This document shows positions 45,900-57,749 of a stretch of DNA of 64,000 bases, in pieces. The translations under genes and the position numbers were made by a program. The stretch is from Takakia lepidozioides (lineage: Eukaryota; Streptophyta; Takakiopsida; Takakiales; Takakiaceae): positions 28,439,053-28,503,052 of the forward strand of contig CM060732.1 of the NCBI GenBank assembly GCA_030704615.1, given 5' to 3'. The notes under the pieces were generated by a model that made no database searches, had not been told where the DNA came from, and saw only the letters and a list, made by a program, of their open reading frames with translations. Within the stretch, counting starts at the first letter, position 1. Each line of letters starts with the position of its first letter.

Positions 45900-46790
45900 A
45901 ATCCGATTTTATTGCACCTCCAAATTCATGGGGTTCCAAGTAGGCCAAAGGGTGTTTCTGTCGCTTCCTGGATCTCCGTCAGTGGTTGCCTCAGGAGATT
46001 GTCTGAATGTCTTTGGGAAGGAACTTGCCACAGACACCACTTGTGTTCGTCTACCATTACAATTATCCTGATCTTTTATGACGATGCATTCGGCTCGTGT
46101 CCTCTGCCTTATTGACACCTGGATGCTGACACATTGAAGGAGGTGATTGGGACTCCAGTTGTGTGGGACATCTCATGTGTTCACCCGCATGAAACTGTGG
46201 ATTCAGCATCTCAAAGAAACCCGAGATCTCATTCCATCACAGAAGATTGTGATTGTCAAGGACAATTCACTGAAAGCAATGAAATTCCGTCCAACGGTGA
46301 GACTGAAGGGGATCCGGCTGTAGGTCTTGGGATAAATTGTTGGAGAAACTTGTAGTGCTGTCTTCTTGGGGAGGACGGAAACCCCCTGTTCGAAGGCCGA
46401 ATTCAGGCATGCATTCCTAACGAGATCATTCTAAATGACAAACTCGGAGAGGACGATGTTGGGGTTCTGGTCACCAGAACAATCTCTGGAGAATCTGGTT
46501 ATATGATGTCCATTGTGAAATGGCCGTTAACAAAAACAAGACTTCTTGAAAATGGCCAGATACTCTCCGTTGATCTCGAAAATTTCTTGCGATCATGCAG
46601 TGACATGGAAAATGAGGTCCATGGTACAGGCGTGAAGAAAACAGCCTACAGGTGTTTTACTAGGAAGAAGAAATCGTCCAATTTGGAGGACTCAAAAGAG
46701 TGCAAGAAAAAATTTACTTTAGAGGAAGTGAGGTCGGTGAGCAGCAAACCTTGCTGCAAGCTTCAGTGCTGCCAGTATTTTGATTAGAGA
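45900..46790 (+). pseudogene. N-terminal region of the DUF7869-type relic, transposase-like
   Basis: In shifting frames this reads MGFQVGQRVFLSLPGSPSVV, then LKEVIGTPVVWDISCVHPHE (46130-46190), then FEGRIQACIPNEIILNDKLG (near 46394). The IGTPVVWD string resembles the TNP1/DUF8039-type modules found N-terminal in related plant proteins; this assignment is weak. It is followed within 100 bp by the recognisable DUF7869 part on the same strand, so both probably belong to one gene. Confidence 0.4.
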
Positions 46791-46880
46791 AAAACCTTGG
46801 CAATTCGTACTGCATTTTGGGGTTCGTCATTCGATGAGAGGCGAGAACTTGGATTGAATGTTTCAAAATGACTTCACATC

Positions 46881-49183
46881 ATGGAAGGGGCATCGCGTAG
46901 GTCGTCGTATGTTACGATAGAAGGTGTTGAGGTTTGTGAGAAAGCATGGTGGATAATACACGGAATTGGAAGGTCAACGTACATGGAGTACAAAAAGCTC
47001 ATTAAAGAGGGTTGTTTGACATCTTTCCACGAAAATCATGGCATCAAGCGGCCTCAACTAGGGACACTCCAGGCAGAGGGGAACATTATGTCCATTATCA
47101 ATGCCAATACTGACCTTATGCCTCACAAAACACGTTGCATTGGAGAGGGACGTCGGGATACTTTGAGAGTTTTGCCACCCGAAATGAACTGGAAGAGAAT
47201 TCGAGATGAGTCCAACGAGGTGACTTTTATTCGATGTCCCCTTTTCTTTTTTCAAAATACTATTTGTGATTTTATTCGTGTTGATGCCATCATACCTTCT
47301 TGTTCTTCCACTTTATAGAGCTTCCACTGCCCAGTGGACATTGACATTATTGGGGAGTTGGGGTGTAGACGAACGTGGAGGTTCGGAAAACCGGAAGCAC
47401 CTTTGCTAAGTGCACAGAATGCGAGATGTTGAAGGACTTGATCAAGAAGTCTATTAAGATGAGTACCGAAAAATGTCACACATAAGCGGACGCTTGATTT
47501 GCACTTGAGGCATCAAGAGTCATGCAGAAGGCTGTACCATAGCTGCAGGAATGAGTCCGTTATGATTCCAAAGGAGTTCCTGTGTATTATTCACGATAAG
47601 ATGGATCATAGGAAAACAACTATTCTGAGGCTACAGACGACGAACAAGATGGTCTTGGGATTGGGTCAGTTGTTTGTCTCATTGACAGGAATGGTTACGC
47701 AGGGACATGGTGATGGAGCTTACGCTCAATTTTCTCTTGAGTTTTGGAAGGGAAAATTCAAACTTCACAATTGGGTCGTTGGCTCAGTGCCTGCGCCAAC
47801 TGGAAAAGCCGACATGTCGGGAATCCAGGAACATTTTTGACACTGCAGTTCAAAATGATTTTTTTGAAATGCTCATGAGAGGTAAATCGACATCTTTGGA
47901 TGCTTGAAACCCTGCAGGCCGCAAGATAAACGTGGTGCTCGACCACTTCCTAAACGACTTTATTTGAAGATAGACAACTCCTCCAAGGACAATAAGAACA
48001 GATGGATGCTTGCTTTCCTATCCCTCCTCACTGCCAAAGATGTCTTTGAAGAGATCCAGCTTGGTTTTCTCATGGTCGGGCACACCTATGAGGATATTGA
48101 CGGATTCTTTAGCTATCTCTCGAAGAAGCTAAAGGAACGCAAGCACCTACATTCTTCCGGATTTGATGAGGTCATTCATGATATCCCAAGATATGCAATT
48201 CATTCCTCAAATTATTCAGGAGGTTCCCGACTTCAAGAAGTTTGTTAAGGGTTATATTCTTGATGGAAATGAGGCTTTGGTCGGGATCTCAGAGATGCAC
48301 GTCTTTCGGTTTTTTAAGGATGCGGATGGTTGGCCTGTTATGAAGTACAAGAAGTCAGCTACTGATTCGGAGTGGCTTCCTACAAACTCTAGCGTTAAGA
48401 TGTGGAAGTTCAACCCTGACATGACTCCAAATCTCCCTGAAGGAGACCCAAATGTCGTTCCAAGAAGACCGATATGGGGAGTCGGGGACGACTCCTCCGA
48501 AAAACAGTCCTTCATAAAAAATGGTATTAAGAAATACAGAGATTTTTGGACCAAAGGAATGTTGCTTGACGATCATTACCGAGATGTAATGGAACAATAC
48601 GACCAATACTGGGGAAATATTCTCGCCGAACTTGATAAGCCAATGCAGGAAATTTCGGAGTGTATTCAGCTTCTTGAGGGATTCTAGCCGATAACAAATT
48701 GGTCCTCAAACCATCAGAGGGATGGCATCTAGCCACAGATAGTGCAAGATATGGAAGATGAGGATGAAGTTCTAGAACCTTACTGTGGCCCTAGGTGCGA
48801 GCGTCCAAAGATACCCTTGAATCCGTTCAAGGATATTGAGAAAGGGTTTTTTTGTGCTCGTTCGCCCTCATGACCCAACGACGTGCCCGGTCTGGATGGG
48901 AATGGCAATTTCAGATGTCATTAGAGAAAGGGAGGATCCTAATTATAAGAAAGTGAAGGTGGAGTGGTGGAGACCGAAGAAAGGAGGTAACCCATCAGAC
49001 ATGGAGAGGTACAAGGACTGCTGGTCAAAAGTTTGGGAGTACAACTCGTCAGATCCTGCTCAATGGATCCACCTGAACAATGTCGTGTGGACAATGCCGC
49101 CACGAAAAAATACGACAAGAAATAGCACCAAGAGAATTACAGCGGTGGAAGTAGTGAAGGTGTGCGAATTTGGAGGAGGCTAA
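46881..49183 (+). pseudogene. DUF7869-domain protein relic
   Basis: Segments in order are KAWWIIHGIGRSTYMEYKKL and IINANTDLMPHKTR (46881-47318), then TFAKCTECEMLKDLIKK (47400). HDKMDHRKTTILRLQ follows (near 47590) and then the core LKIDNSSKDNKNRWMLAFLS followed by FLMVGHTYEDIDGFFSYL (47958-48120). After this come EALVGISEMHVFRFFKD and a C-terminal region ending VVWTMPPRK. This is the arrangement of the DUF7869 family, whose D-N...GHT-x-x-D-I-D pattern suggests an RNase H-like fold related to transposases; that last point is inference. Frame changes near 47320, 47850 and 48165, and stops, show decay. Some breaks could be introns. Confidence 0.65.
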
Positions 49184-49379
49184 CCTTCAGCCAATACCTG
49201 AATGTTACCTTTTTGCGAACCACTTTCCGTCCGTGGATTAAATGTTGAGGTCATTTCCGGTCCTTCGTTTTAAGATATAAAATTTTCTTTATGTTTTTTT
49301 CCCTTCATGTTTGCGTTGGGGGATCTTTCCTGTTTTCTTTTTTTTGTCACACTGAACCTCGAGTGGGCAGTGGACCCTT

Positions 49380-50420
49380 ATCCTAGTAAAACCCTTTACC
49401 CTAAACCCTTTACCCTAAAAGATCCTTAAGCATTTATCCCTAAACCCTTACCATTCCTTTTGCAAATAGGATTGTACTATCCATACCATAACCAATAATG
49501 GTTATGGACCTTATGGTAATCCAAATCTCTTCTCCCTTCCTTTTTGCGCTACTTTTCTCGTTTGTTTTGGATTCACATGCGCTTACCCTTACATACTAGT
49601 GTGCTTTCTATGTATCTTAAGACCAGGTTCCAACGACAAGTCGTTAATTTAAATACTTGTCAGTCTCAATGACTCTTCCATATTATTTGTTTCTCCATTT
49701 TTATTTTTATTTTTTTTACCATTATACACACCAAGTTCTAGTGAGTGCGAGTCTTCTATATTTGTTTATCCATTTGTACCTTTACCATCACCCCTAAACC
49801 CTTACCCTTTGCTTTACCCTTCCCTTAATCCTTCCATAGGCTTAAGCCGGACCCTTAGTACCCTAAACCCTTACCCTTCCCTTTACCCTGGCCTTAATCC
49901 TTACCCTAAGCTTAAGCCTGTCACTTACTACCCTAAACCATTACTCTTACCATATACCAAAAATCAGGTTAGTGTACTACCCTACTTACACTCCAAACCA
50001 AGTTATTGTACTACCATGTGTGAGTCTTCCATATTTGTTTGTCCCTTTCTACCCTAAATCCAAACCCTAAGCCCTAAACCCTTACCCTTCCCTGTACCCT
50101 TCCCTTAATCCTTACCCTAAGCTTAAGCCTGACCCTTAGCACCCTAAACCATTACTCTTACCATATACCAAAAAACCTTAGTGTAGTACCCTACTTAAAC
50201 TCCAAACCTTATTGTACTACCATGTTACCTCTTGTAAAATTTGTATCATTCTCTTTTAATGTTTTCTATAATTTTGTTGGATAACGTATGATAGAATGAT
50301 TACATGGATATCAAATTCCCCTTACATTTTTACATTCTATGGAGGGGAGTCTTCCATATTTGTTTCTCTCTTTCTACCCTAAATCCAAATTCTAAACCCT
50401 TCTCCTCACCACAAACTTGG
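49380..50420. repeat. Interstitial telomere-like repeats
   Basis: Dispersed CCCTAAA, CCCTTACC and CCTTAATCCTTACCCTAAG units, densest at 49385-49445, 49790-49940 and 50050-50170. A longer segment (GTCTTCCATATTTGTTT, then CCCTAAATCCAAA) recurs at about 50025 and 50347, with a more diverged copy near 49748, so there is a ~300-bp higher-order repeat. CCCTAAA is the usual plant telomere unit. This block is internal and degenerate. Confidence 0.75.
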
Positions 50421-51715
50421 ACCTTATTGCACTTAATATATCTAGTTACACCCCAAACCTTATTTTACTACCATAGTAGGTCATCTTCCTAATGTTTCAA
50501 GCTATTTTAATATTTTACTGCCCTTCTCACACCCAAAACATCATTCCAATGGCATTGTCTCTGAATATTGTGCTTGTCAACATGAAGATTCAATCAAAAT
50601 TACTATCAAGTTATATCGAGTATGGTAGAGTAGGAGTCTACCCCATGTTCGATTCGACACATTTGTTTAATATCGTGATTACATAATATAATATTACATC
50701 ATTCGACTTCCCAGTGGACGTTCAATGAATTGTTCAGTACTGCAACTTCACAAGCACTTCAATGTCAAATGGATATCTTATATGTCACATTTTGAAGCAA
50801 GTATGACATCACCAATATTTAAATTAATTTTAATTCAAATATATATTAAGTTTGGTCCGGATTTAAGCCAAAAGTCCAGAATCAGTTAGTGATTTTTAAA
50901 ACAAGATGTAGTACAAGAGTATGTAAGTGAAGAAACTAGTATTGCCAAGAGATCTTTACGCGCAAGATTCATTCTTTCAGGCAAACTCGAGAAACAAACC
51001 CTAAATATCAAAAACTGAATGAATCCCAGTATCAAGTTACGGATGCAACAAAGAAAGAGAACCCTAGAGAGCAAACCCTACATCCTGCCGAAAATCGACA
51101 AAACCATCTCCAACCCGTTCATCAGCTTTTCTTTAATGAACTACAATTCCAAAGTCTAACCATCAACCAATGTTGTTGAACTGCATCTATCATGTAATGC
51201 GCAACTAGAATTCTACATATACATCACAAACAGCCATGTCTGTCGAAGGATCCACGCAGGTCAGAAGCATCAAAATATTGAAGATAGCAGCTAAGAACAA
51301 GAATTGCTAACACTTTCTTGACCACTTTTTAGGAAAGAATACACACCCGCAGCAGCAGCGGGTTCAATGAGGGCAAGAAGAGATGCTTTCATATCATCAT
51401 CGTCGGCATTAAATATTTCAGTATGCGGTTTGCGGGGGTTGCTATTCCATATGCACAGGTTGCGTGCATGCATGCACAAAATCCCTTATTATATATGCAT
51501 GTGACAAATTTGTATGCACACATTGTAGATTGTATGCAGTGGAGTTATATAACATATAATACGACGTATTTATTGCATATGCAAATGTTACATCATATGT
51601 ATATAGAAAAAAAATAAAAAAATCTTAGCTAACAAAATCAGTAGTCAATGGTCAAAGATGCATGTGACCACTAACTCCAACTAATGCACCACCTTAAACT
51701 GAAGAGAATACAAGA
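50421..51715. other. AT-rich non-coding stretch
   Basis: No gene recognised. A half palindrome CAGTGGACGTT lies at 50712-50722. A run of ATGCAT/TATGCA-type alternating sequence occurs at 51465-51600. Confidence 0.5.
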
Positions 51716-51719
51716 TCCC

Positions 51720-51960
51720 TGGCCAAAGTAATAGTTTGCAAACTTGTATTCAAGGAAAACAGTTTCATATTAACCAAAATATAGATTTTTGTACTAACAA
51801 ATGCATATGTGTCATGTTTGGAACCACCACATTGCATGTATGTTTGTAATGCCAAGCAGTTCTATAATTTGAAAACTTGTATGACAGGTACACAAGTTCC
51901 ATTTTAACCAAAATAGGAACTTCTGTACTAACAAATGTTATGTGTCATGTTTAGAATAAA
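51720..51960. repeat. Diverged tandem duplication containing a MULE scrap
   Basis: Two ~105-bp copies (AAACTTGTAT, then TTAACCAAAATA, then TGTACTAACAAATG, then GTGTCATGTTTxGAA) start near 51733 and 51870. Between them, 51821-51862 closely matches copy A of the MULE gene at 40423-40465 (GAACCACCACAxTGCATGT and TTTGTAATGCCAAGCAGT), which encodes the Cys-rich motif there. Confidence 0.7.
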
Positions 51961-52044
51961 GTAGTAACAAGATAATTACATGTCACATGCATGAAAATGA
52001 ACGGCACAAGTTAGAGGTTCTTTTTTTGTGCATTTCATGTGTCA

Positions 52045-55000
52045 CTAAGAAGTTGAACTAGGGTCCTTCTTTAGCATAGCCCTAACCTCTAACTGGCTAA
52101 GGGAAGGTTGGTGGATCTCATAAGCCCCGGCGCATCCTAGATGCACGTTGTACATGAAGTACATGTGCTTACAAGGTAGATATGTTTGTTTTTTCTTCTT
52201 GACAGATAGCTCATCAAAGTCGGGACAATCACAAGATGGAAACTGACCAATGTATACATTGTAAACCAATCCTGCTTTGGTAGATCCCTCTGTTTGTAGC
52301 TGGTAAATTCTCCCATAACCTGGCTGAGGCAATCCACGAACCTCAGCAATAAGAGTCTCCGCTGACTCTTGGCGACTCAAGTGTCGAGGAGTCGGATCCC
52401 GACGCCGAATGCGCACCCCATAGCACTCCTGGAGTATGAGTGCCCACCGTGCAAGCTTCCCCGTAAGCTTGTCTGACTCCATCAACCACTTGAGTGGATG
52501 GTGATCCGTGACAAGGGTGAAAAGATTGCCGTATAGATAGCACCTGAAGTGTGCCACGGCCCACACTGCAGCTAAGCACTCTCCCTCATATGAGCTGTAC
52601 TTAGCCTCTACAGCGTTGTTCGAGCGGCTAACATAAGCCACTACGAACTCTCTTCCCTCATCATCCACCTGTGTGAGCACTGCTCCAAGCCCCAACATGC
52701 TCCAATCCGTATGCAGCTGAAAGGGACGCCCCCTGATAGGTCGTCTCAGGATAGGCGCCGAGGTCAACCTCGCCTTGAGCTCTTGAAAAGCTCGTTCCTG
52801 CTCATCTTCCCACTGCCACTCCTGGTCCACCTTGGTCAGCTTGGTTAGAGCCTTTGCAAGGGTACTAAATCCCTTGACAAACCGTCTATAATAATTTGCC
52901 AACCCCATGAAAGCTCGAACTCGGCTCACATTCGTGGGGCGTGGAATTTGTGCAATGGCCTCTACCTTAGTCTGTTGTACCCCCAATCCTCCAGGAAATA
53001 TCATGTGACCCAAATACTCAATCTGGTTGTGGAAAAACTTGCACTTCCTCGGATGCAACTTCAATCCGTGCGCTCTCAAGCGCTCCAATACCACCTGAAG
53101 GTGTCTCTCATGCTCCTCCATCGTAACACTAAAGATGATGATGTCATCTATGTAGCACCGAGCAAAGTCCACCCCTGTTAGAATCCTATCCATGACTCTC
53201 TGAAACTCTGCAGCAGCATTCTTAAGCCCAAATGGTAAGAACCGCCACTGACATAGGCAATCCTTGCCGTGCTCATTGATCCCCCATAATGCCGTCTTCT
53301 GCTTGTCCGCCTCCTTGATTGGCAACTGGTGATATCCGGATTGTAAATCCAAAGTGCTAAAGGCCTTAGCATGCCCGATGGCATCAAAGATCTCCTCTGG
53401 TGTTGGCATGACATACTTATCGGACTTGGTCTGACGATTTACCACAGGAAGGACAACACCTTGATGAATATGTTGTTCCACTGGAAGTGGTCCCACAGGA
53501 AAGTTCGGATCAGGAACGTTGGGAGGATGGACTAGTCGAAAACCTGCAAGGGTCAAGTTGTCCACCTCTTCTTGTGTAAGGTTGGTTCCAACCTTCACAG
53601 GCCACATGTTAGGTATACCCGGTTTTCCCAAGCAATAGGATGGCACGGTCCCTCCAACACACGACAAAACATCTGTGGGGCAAAACCAAAAAACTTGCAG
53701 TTTTGGTTCTTTCATGTTCGGTGCTAGTAACTTGCCAGTGAAGCAAGGTGCAGGACTTCCTTTACCTTTCCTGATGAGCGCTTTGCATTTATCCTTGGAA
53801 ACTCCAACCAAGGCAGAACAACGAACCATGGAAGCAGGACCTGTCCGCTGAATCCTGAACAATGCATCGGAAAAGTCTTGTGTCTCTCTCACTGAATTTC
53901 CCCATTGCATTGGCTGAGGAGGGATAGCAACATGTGGATTTGTCTCACAGAAAGTCGAAGAACCAGGAATGTCATGACTTGATTTGGAGCTGACAAACCT
54001 AGATGGCTGGTGTGGACTGGGCATCCCAGTGGCGCGCACTGGAACAGTCTTTACATTCATATCACACCTCCAAGATTCATTTGGCCCACCATGCTCATCG
54101 CCTAACTTGCGTTTGACTGGAATAGTGCGATTGTCTCCCTCCAATTGAACCCCCCTTCTGTGCATGGGTGTTCCAGCTACTATGCCACGTACAACCTTAC
54201 CCATTTTTGCTGGGCTATTAGATCTATCTGCTTGACGCAATATGAGTTCCTCTTTGTCGGGCCCCGTCCCCCATGTCTTTCCTGTGGTGTGCCTGTAAAA
54301 TGTTGCCTGCTGCAAAAGAGCTCGTGACATGTCATGCATGGTGGCCTCATAGAGATCCACCTTCATTTTTTTCCCATTGCCTGCTGTCTTCCACCAAGCA
54401 GAATGGACAGCCTCAGACAAATTAGTGGTAGGCATATCTGCATCTGCCTCCACATCCATGTCCTCTCTCATCCATTGGCCCCACATTCGATATCTGTAGT
54501 GCCACCATGCAAGCCATGAATCCAGTTTTGGCAGACTCTTTTCTGTGCATGCTCCTGAAGAGAGCCACCAAGCCCGAATTGCAATGTATGTGGTTGTAGC
54601 ATCCTCCAAGGTAGCACTATCTTTCCATTCATAACAGAGCTGAGTGTGCCTTTCAAAGAAGTCCTCCAAGATATAGTCGTTGGTGTGTCTTCGGAGGCTT
54701 TCAGCCCAATGATATAAACATGTTCTTTCTTTACCTTCTATTGGGACATTGGGATCAGATCCATAAACCCTTCGAACAGCAGCTCAATTCGCTCCTGCTG
54801 CATCCGCCATGAAGCCAGCAAAATTTGGTCTGTTCAAGCCAGCAAGTTTTGCTTGTTCATTGATCATCTCCTAGAATAACACCTGAGCATCTGCATCCTC
54901 TGTTTTCATATCGCAAATGGCAATGGTCATCATTCGCTTGACATATGGTTCATAGACATGACACGCAAGAGTTGTCCAATCCTTGATGCGTTTGACATGG

Positions 55001-56577
55001 TCAAATACTACCCAGCTTGTGCGTAGATCCCCCTCACTCATGCGACGCACAAGTTGAACACCACTCCCGGGACCAGCAACAGACATCTTGAAAACATGGG
55101 GGAGATGAGAAGTATGCTGGCCTGGAAGGAGATTGCTGTGAATGAAATGGTATGTACTCAGACGCTTCAACTCCAATATGGACATGATGGAATTGACACG
55201 TGCAGATGTGACCTTGTTTTTCACATTGGGGCTACAAACATGGGCAAACTCTTCAAGAATATCTTCCAAAGCCTCTCCCTCAAGACGTACTGTCTCTGTG
55301 CCATCAGCCACAAGAACTCGATCAATCAAGAGCTTTTGGGCCATTGACAAGGAAATAGCTCCCGGGGTCGACCATGGCTTCATCTTAACATGCTCTTGAA
55401 TCATGCTTGATGCATTTTCCGCAGCATCTCTATTCTCACCCTTGGCACATGGATGGTTATGAAACCCAACGTGAACTGCAACACGTGTATATGTTGGAAG
55501 GGAACTTGTGACATAGTACATTCTTGCCCCACAATGCGCCTCACAGAAAGGTCTTTTTTGTAGAAACTACACTTGAACTGGTTGAATGGAACTTGGGCTC
55601 ATGCAATGAACACCTTGTTTGCATTGCCTTCCCAATAGCGGTCATTCCGTTCTCCTTCTTTCTTGAAGAAGGGGCAAGTGCTGCTTTGACATATGAGCTT
55701 TCCAACACAAAGAACCTTACTACATTTCACATGATCTGGAACACCAGACATATTGTAGGTATTGGTCTTGCACCAAGGATGACCATCAAACTTGCGGTCC
55801 ATGCCTTGGAGGGACTGTGAACCACGGTCCGTACGTAGTTTGACCACGGGGGGGGAGTTCGTGGATCACTTTTCCATCAAAAGCTCGAGGAAGACACCGA
55901 ACACGATGCACTGGAATGTGACTATAGTCCAAGGTAGAAAGCTCTCATTTTGATCCATTCCTCCGAGCAGTGGCCAAAATACTCAAAATGGACAATACAC
56001 CAGAAGGAAATGCAGATGTAGCCTCCCCTGCTAGTCGTGGAGATGAAGATAAACCCCTCGCAGATTCGCAACAATCAGACGTGGTGTTGTCCAATGGAGT
56101 TTTCCGAGGCTTCATGTCGTGAAGCAAGACCGTATGAGCAGATGATGAAGGTTGAGATCCACAAAATACACTCTTAGAAACCTCAACACAATCCGAATTA
56201 TGAGACCCCAAGCTCGCCGAATCTGCAACCTCCTCCTTCAATTTACAACTCCCATTTGTTGCAGCTTGATCGTTCTTTCTTGCAATAGAAGTGTGTCTCT
56301 CATCATGTGACTGTGTATAGCTCGTACCTGTGACACGGTACTTGGAGAAAGTGTCTGGAAACAACTTCCATTGCTTTTGGTCGTCATTGAAAACTGGAAG
56401 CAATACTGTGGAGGCATCATCATCTCCATCATCCTCCAAAAAAACTGAACCCGGAACAAGTTTGAATCTATTGCATAACCAAGGTTCTGGGATAATGCAC
56501 TTGTTTCCATTGCAAGGATAACGAACCACTTTTGCATCAGGTGGACATGAAAGCAATGCATATTTTGGTGTAGACAT
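52045..56577 (-). pseudogene. MULE-type transposase with SWIM finger (copy B), carrying an RT-RNase H insert
   Basis: Starts MSTPKYALLSCPPD at 56577. The transposase core is complete: D1 in VVFDHVKR (near 55003), D2 in GFMADAAGAN (near 54806), the CxxH motif TCLYHW (54706-54720) and the late motif DMPTTNLSEAVHSAWW with a Glu. A CxxC-type segment near 55560 is split by a one-base shift at an A run. From 55521 to 52045 the frame is continuous except for TAG near 54871 and TGA near 54780. Both sit where Trp is expected (copy A has LLWQGINEQ; family pattern ANWxAV). The last 874 codons are open and include the RT-RNase H insert and the SWIM finger C813-x-C815...C833-x-H835. MULE transposases cut and paste DNA with long inverted ends; SWIM fingers bind nucleic acid or protein. 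Confidence 0.8.
52384..53448 (-). mobile_element. Ty3/gypsy RT-RNase H module inserted in frame in MULE copy B
   Basis: Residues about 408-762 of the 874-codon frame. RT starts at DKYVMPTPEEIFDAIG, so the fingers and the first RT motifs are missing. Catalytic D441 (STLDLQSGYHQ) and D508/D509 (CYIDDIIIFS) are present. RNase H follows with D655 (HTDWSMLGLGAVL), the Glu pair in YEGECLA and D722 (TDHHPLKWL). After LARWALILQE the usual gypsy sequence stops and MULE sequence resumes (GLPQPGYGRIYQL). It belongs to another gypsy lineage than elements 1-4, whose box is FLDD. Breakpoints are accurate to about 15 residues. Confidence 0.85.
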
Positions 56578-56599
56578 TTGGCAATGCCCTCAAAGTTTG

Positions 56600-57280
56600 A
56601 GAGAAGATGCAAAATGAATGAAAGCGCACATCTTGCAAGACCTTATGCAAATACATTAAATGACTTACATTACTTATGTGTATCATCAATCCAAAAGGTC
56701 CAAATTTTTTGAGGCATGTGCTCCATCCATATTATTCTCTGACAGAAACAACTAAATGGACTATCCCCTATTTTTAAGACGACGGCGCCGTTGTTGAGAT
56801 CTTAGAATCCAATGTACTGCCTTCTTCTTATGAGCATATGAAACATAAATGCTCTGCATGTTTCCATTTATTTTACAACCAATCGTTGATTAATCGTCCA
56901 ACTATGAACTGACACACTAGACGACACAATTTATTTACAATCAAATCCCATGACATGTATGTTGATTTGTTCTTTGATTACTTATGTATGAGTAATGAGT
57001 ACAAGTATTTGTGGCGACAATTGACTCTAAAACCAATAAATTGATTAAGACACCCATAACAAAATATTTAGTTACTTTATCACTTACTTTATATTGTATT
57101 ATGAAGGCGCCGCCACAAAGTAACATGTCAATCGTACAACCATCTTCTGAGGATCCACGTGTAACCCATGTAGTCCAAAAAGCACTAACGCCAGAGTGTA
57201 TAAAAAAGGTTCACATTTCAGATTTGGCCAATTTGGCCTTTTTAAGGCCCTCGCCCCCCTTTCCCCCCGCTCTCCTTGGC
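56600..57280. other. AT-rich stretch without recognised features
   Basis: No gene. A short palindrome ACGACGGCGCCGTTGT lies at about 56772-56787. Nothing else is interpretable. Confidence 0.45.
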
Positions 57281-57283
57281 GGG

Positions 57284-57347
57284 GGCAGGTTTGAACCCGC
57301 AACCTAGTGGAAAATACACCACAACCGTACCAACAAGCCATGCTCTA
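57284..57347 (-). mobile_element. tRNA-derived SINE head
   Basis: On -, A-box-like TGGCTTGTTGGTA (57328-57340) and B box GGTTCAAACC (57288-57297), followed by a GC-rich stretch (CTGCCCCCGCC). The layout is that of a tRNA gene, but the arms do not pair as a cloverleaf. Confidence 0.5.
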
Positions 57348-57749
57348 TTCAATGAAAAAACCTCTACTTTTTTGTTAATAAACTGTTTCTATTCAGTTAA
57401 ACTTGTTGCCATTACTACATGACTAACCCGGTATCGTTACTACACTAACGTAGTCTAGTATACTTGCACATTATCCCTTGCCACTCCCCCAAACAAACAC
57501 ACACAAACTACACAAGCACTTAGCACGTCTCTAGTCTCTACACCCTGGAGACTCCCGTTGCGAAGAGGAGACGGAGGCGCCGCATCTCGGCCTCGTTATA
57601 CTATACCACCCCGAGGCAACGAGCTGTTGCGGCGATGGGGAGGAAGAAGGACACTCAAGGGGGAGGCGTTGCTGGTGGTGGTGGTGGTAGAGGCAAGCTG
57701 CGGACGGAGAAGGTAAGCTGCAGTTTTGTTTCGATTTCATGACCTGCAC

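Noticed and set aside
49380-50420. A true chromosome end
   Set aside because: Units are degenerate and interspersed, and coding relics continue on both sides.
57284-57347. A functional tRNA gene
   Set aside because: A and B boxes are present, but the acceptor and anticodon stems cannot be paired.
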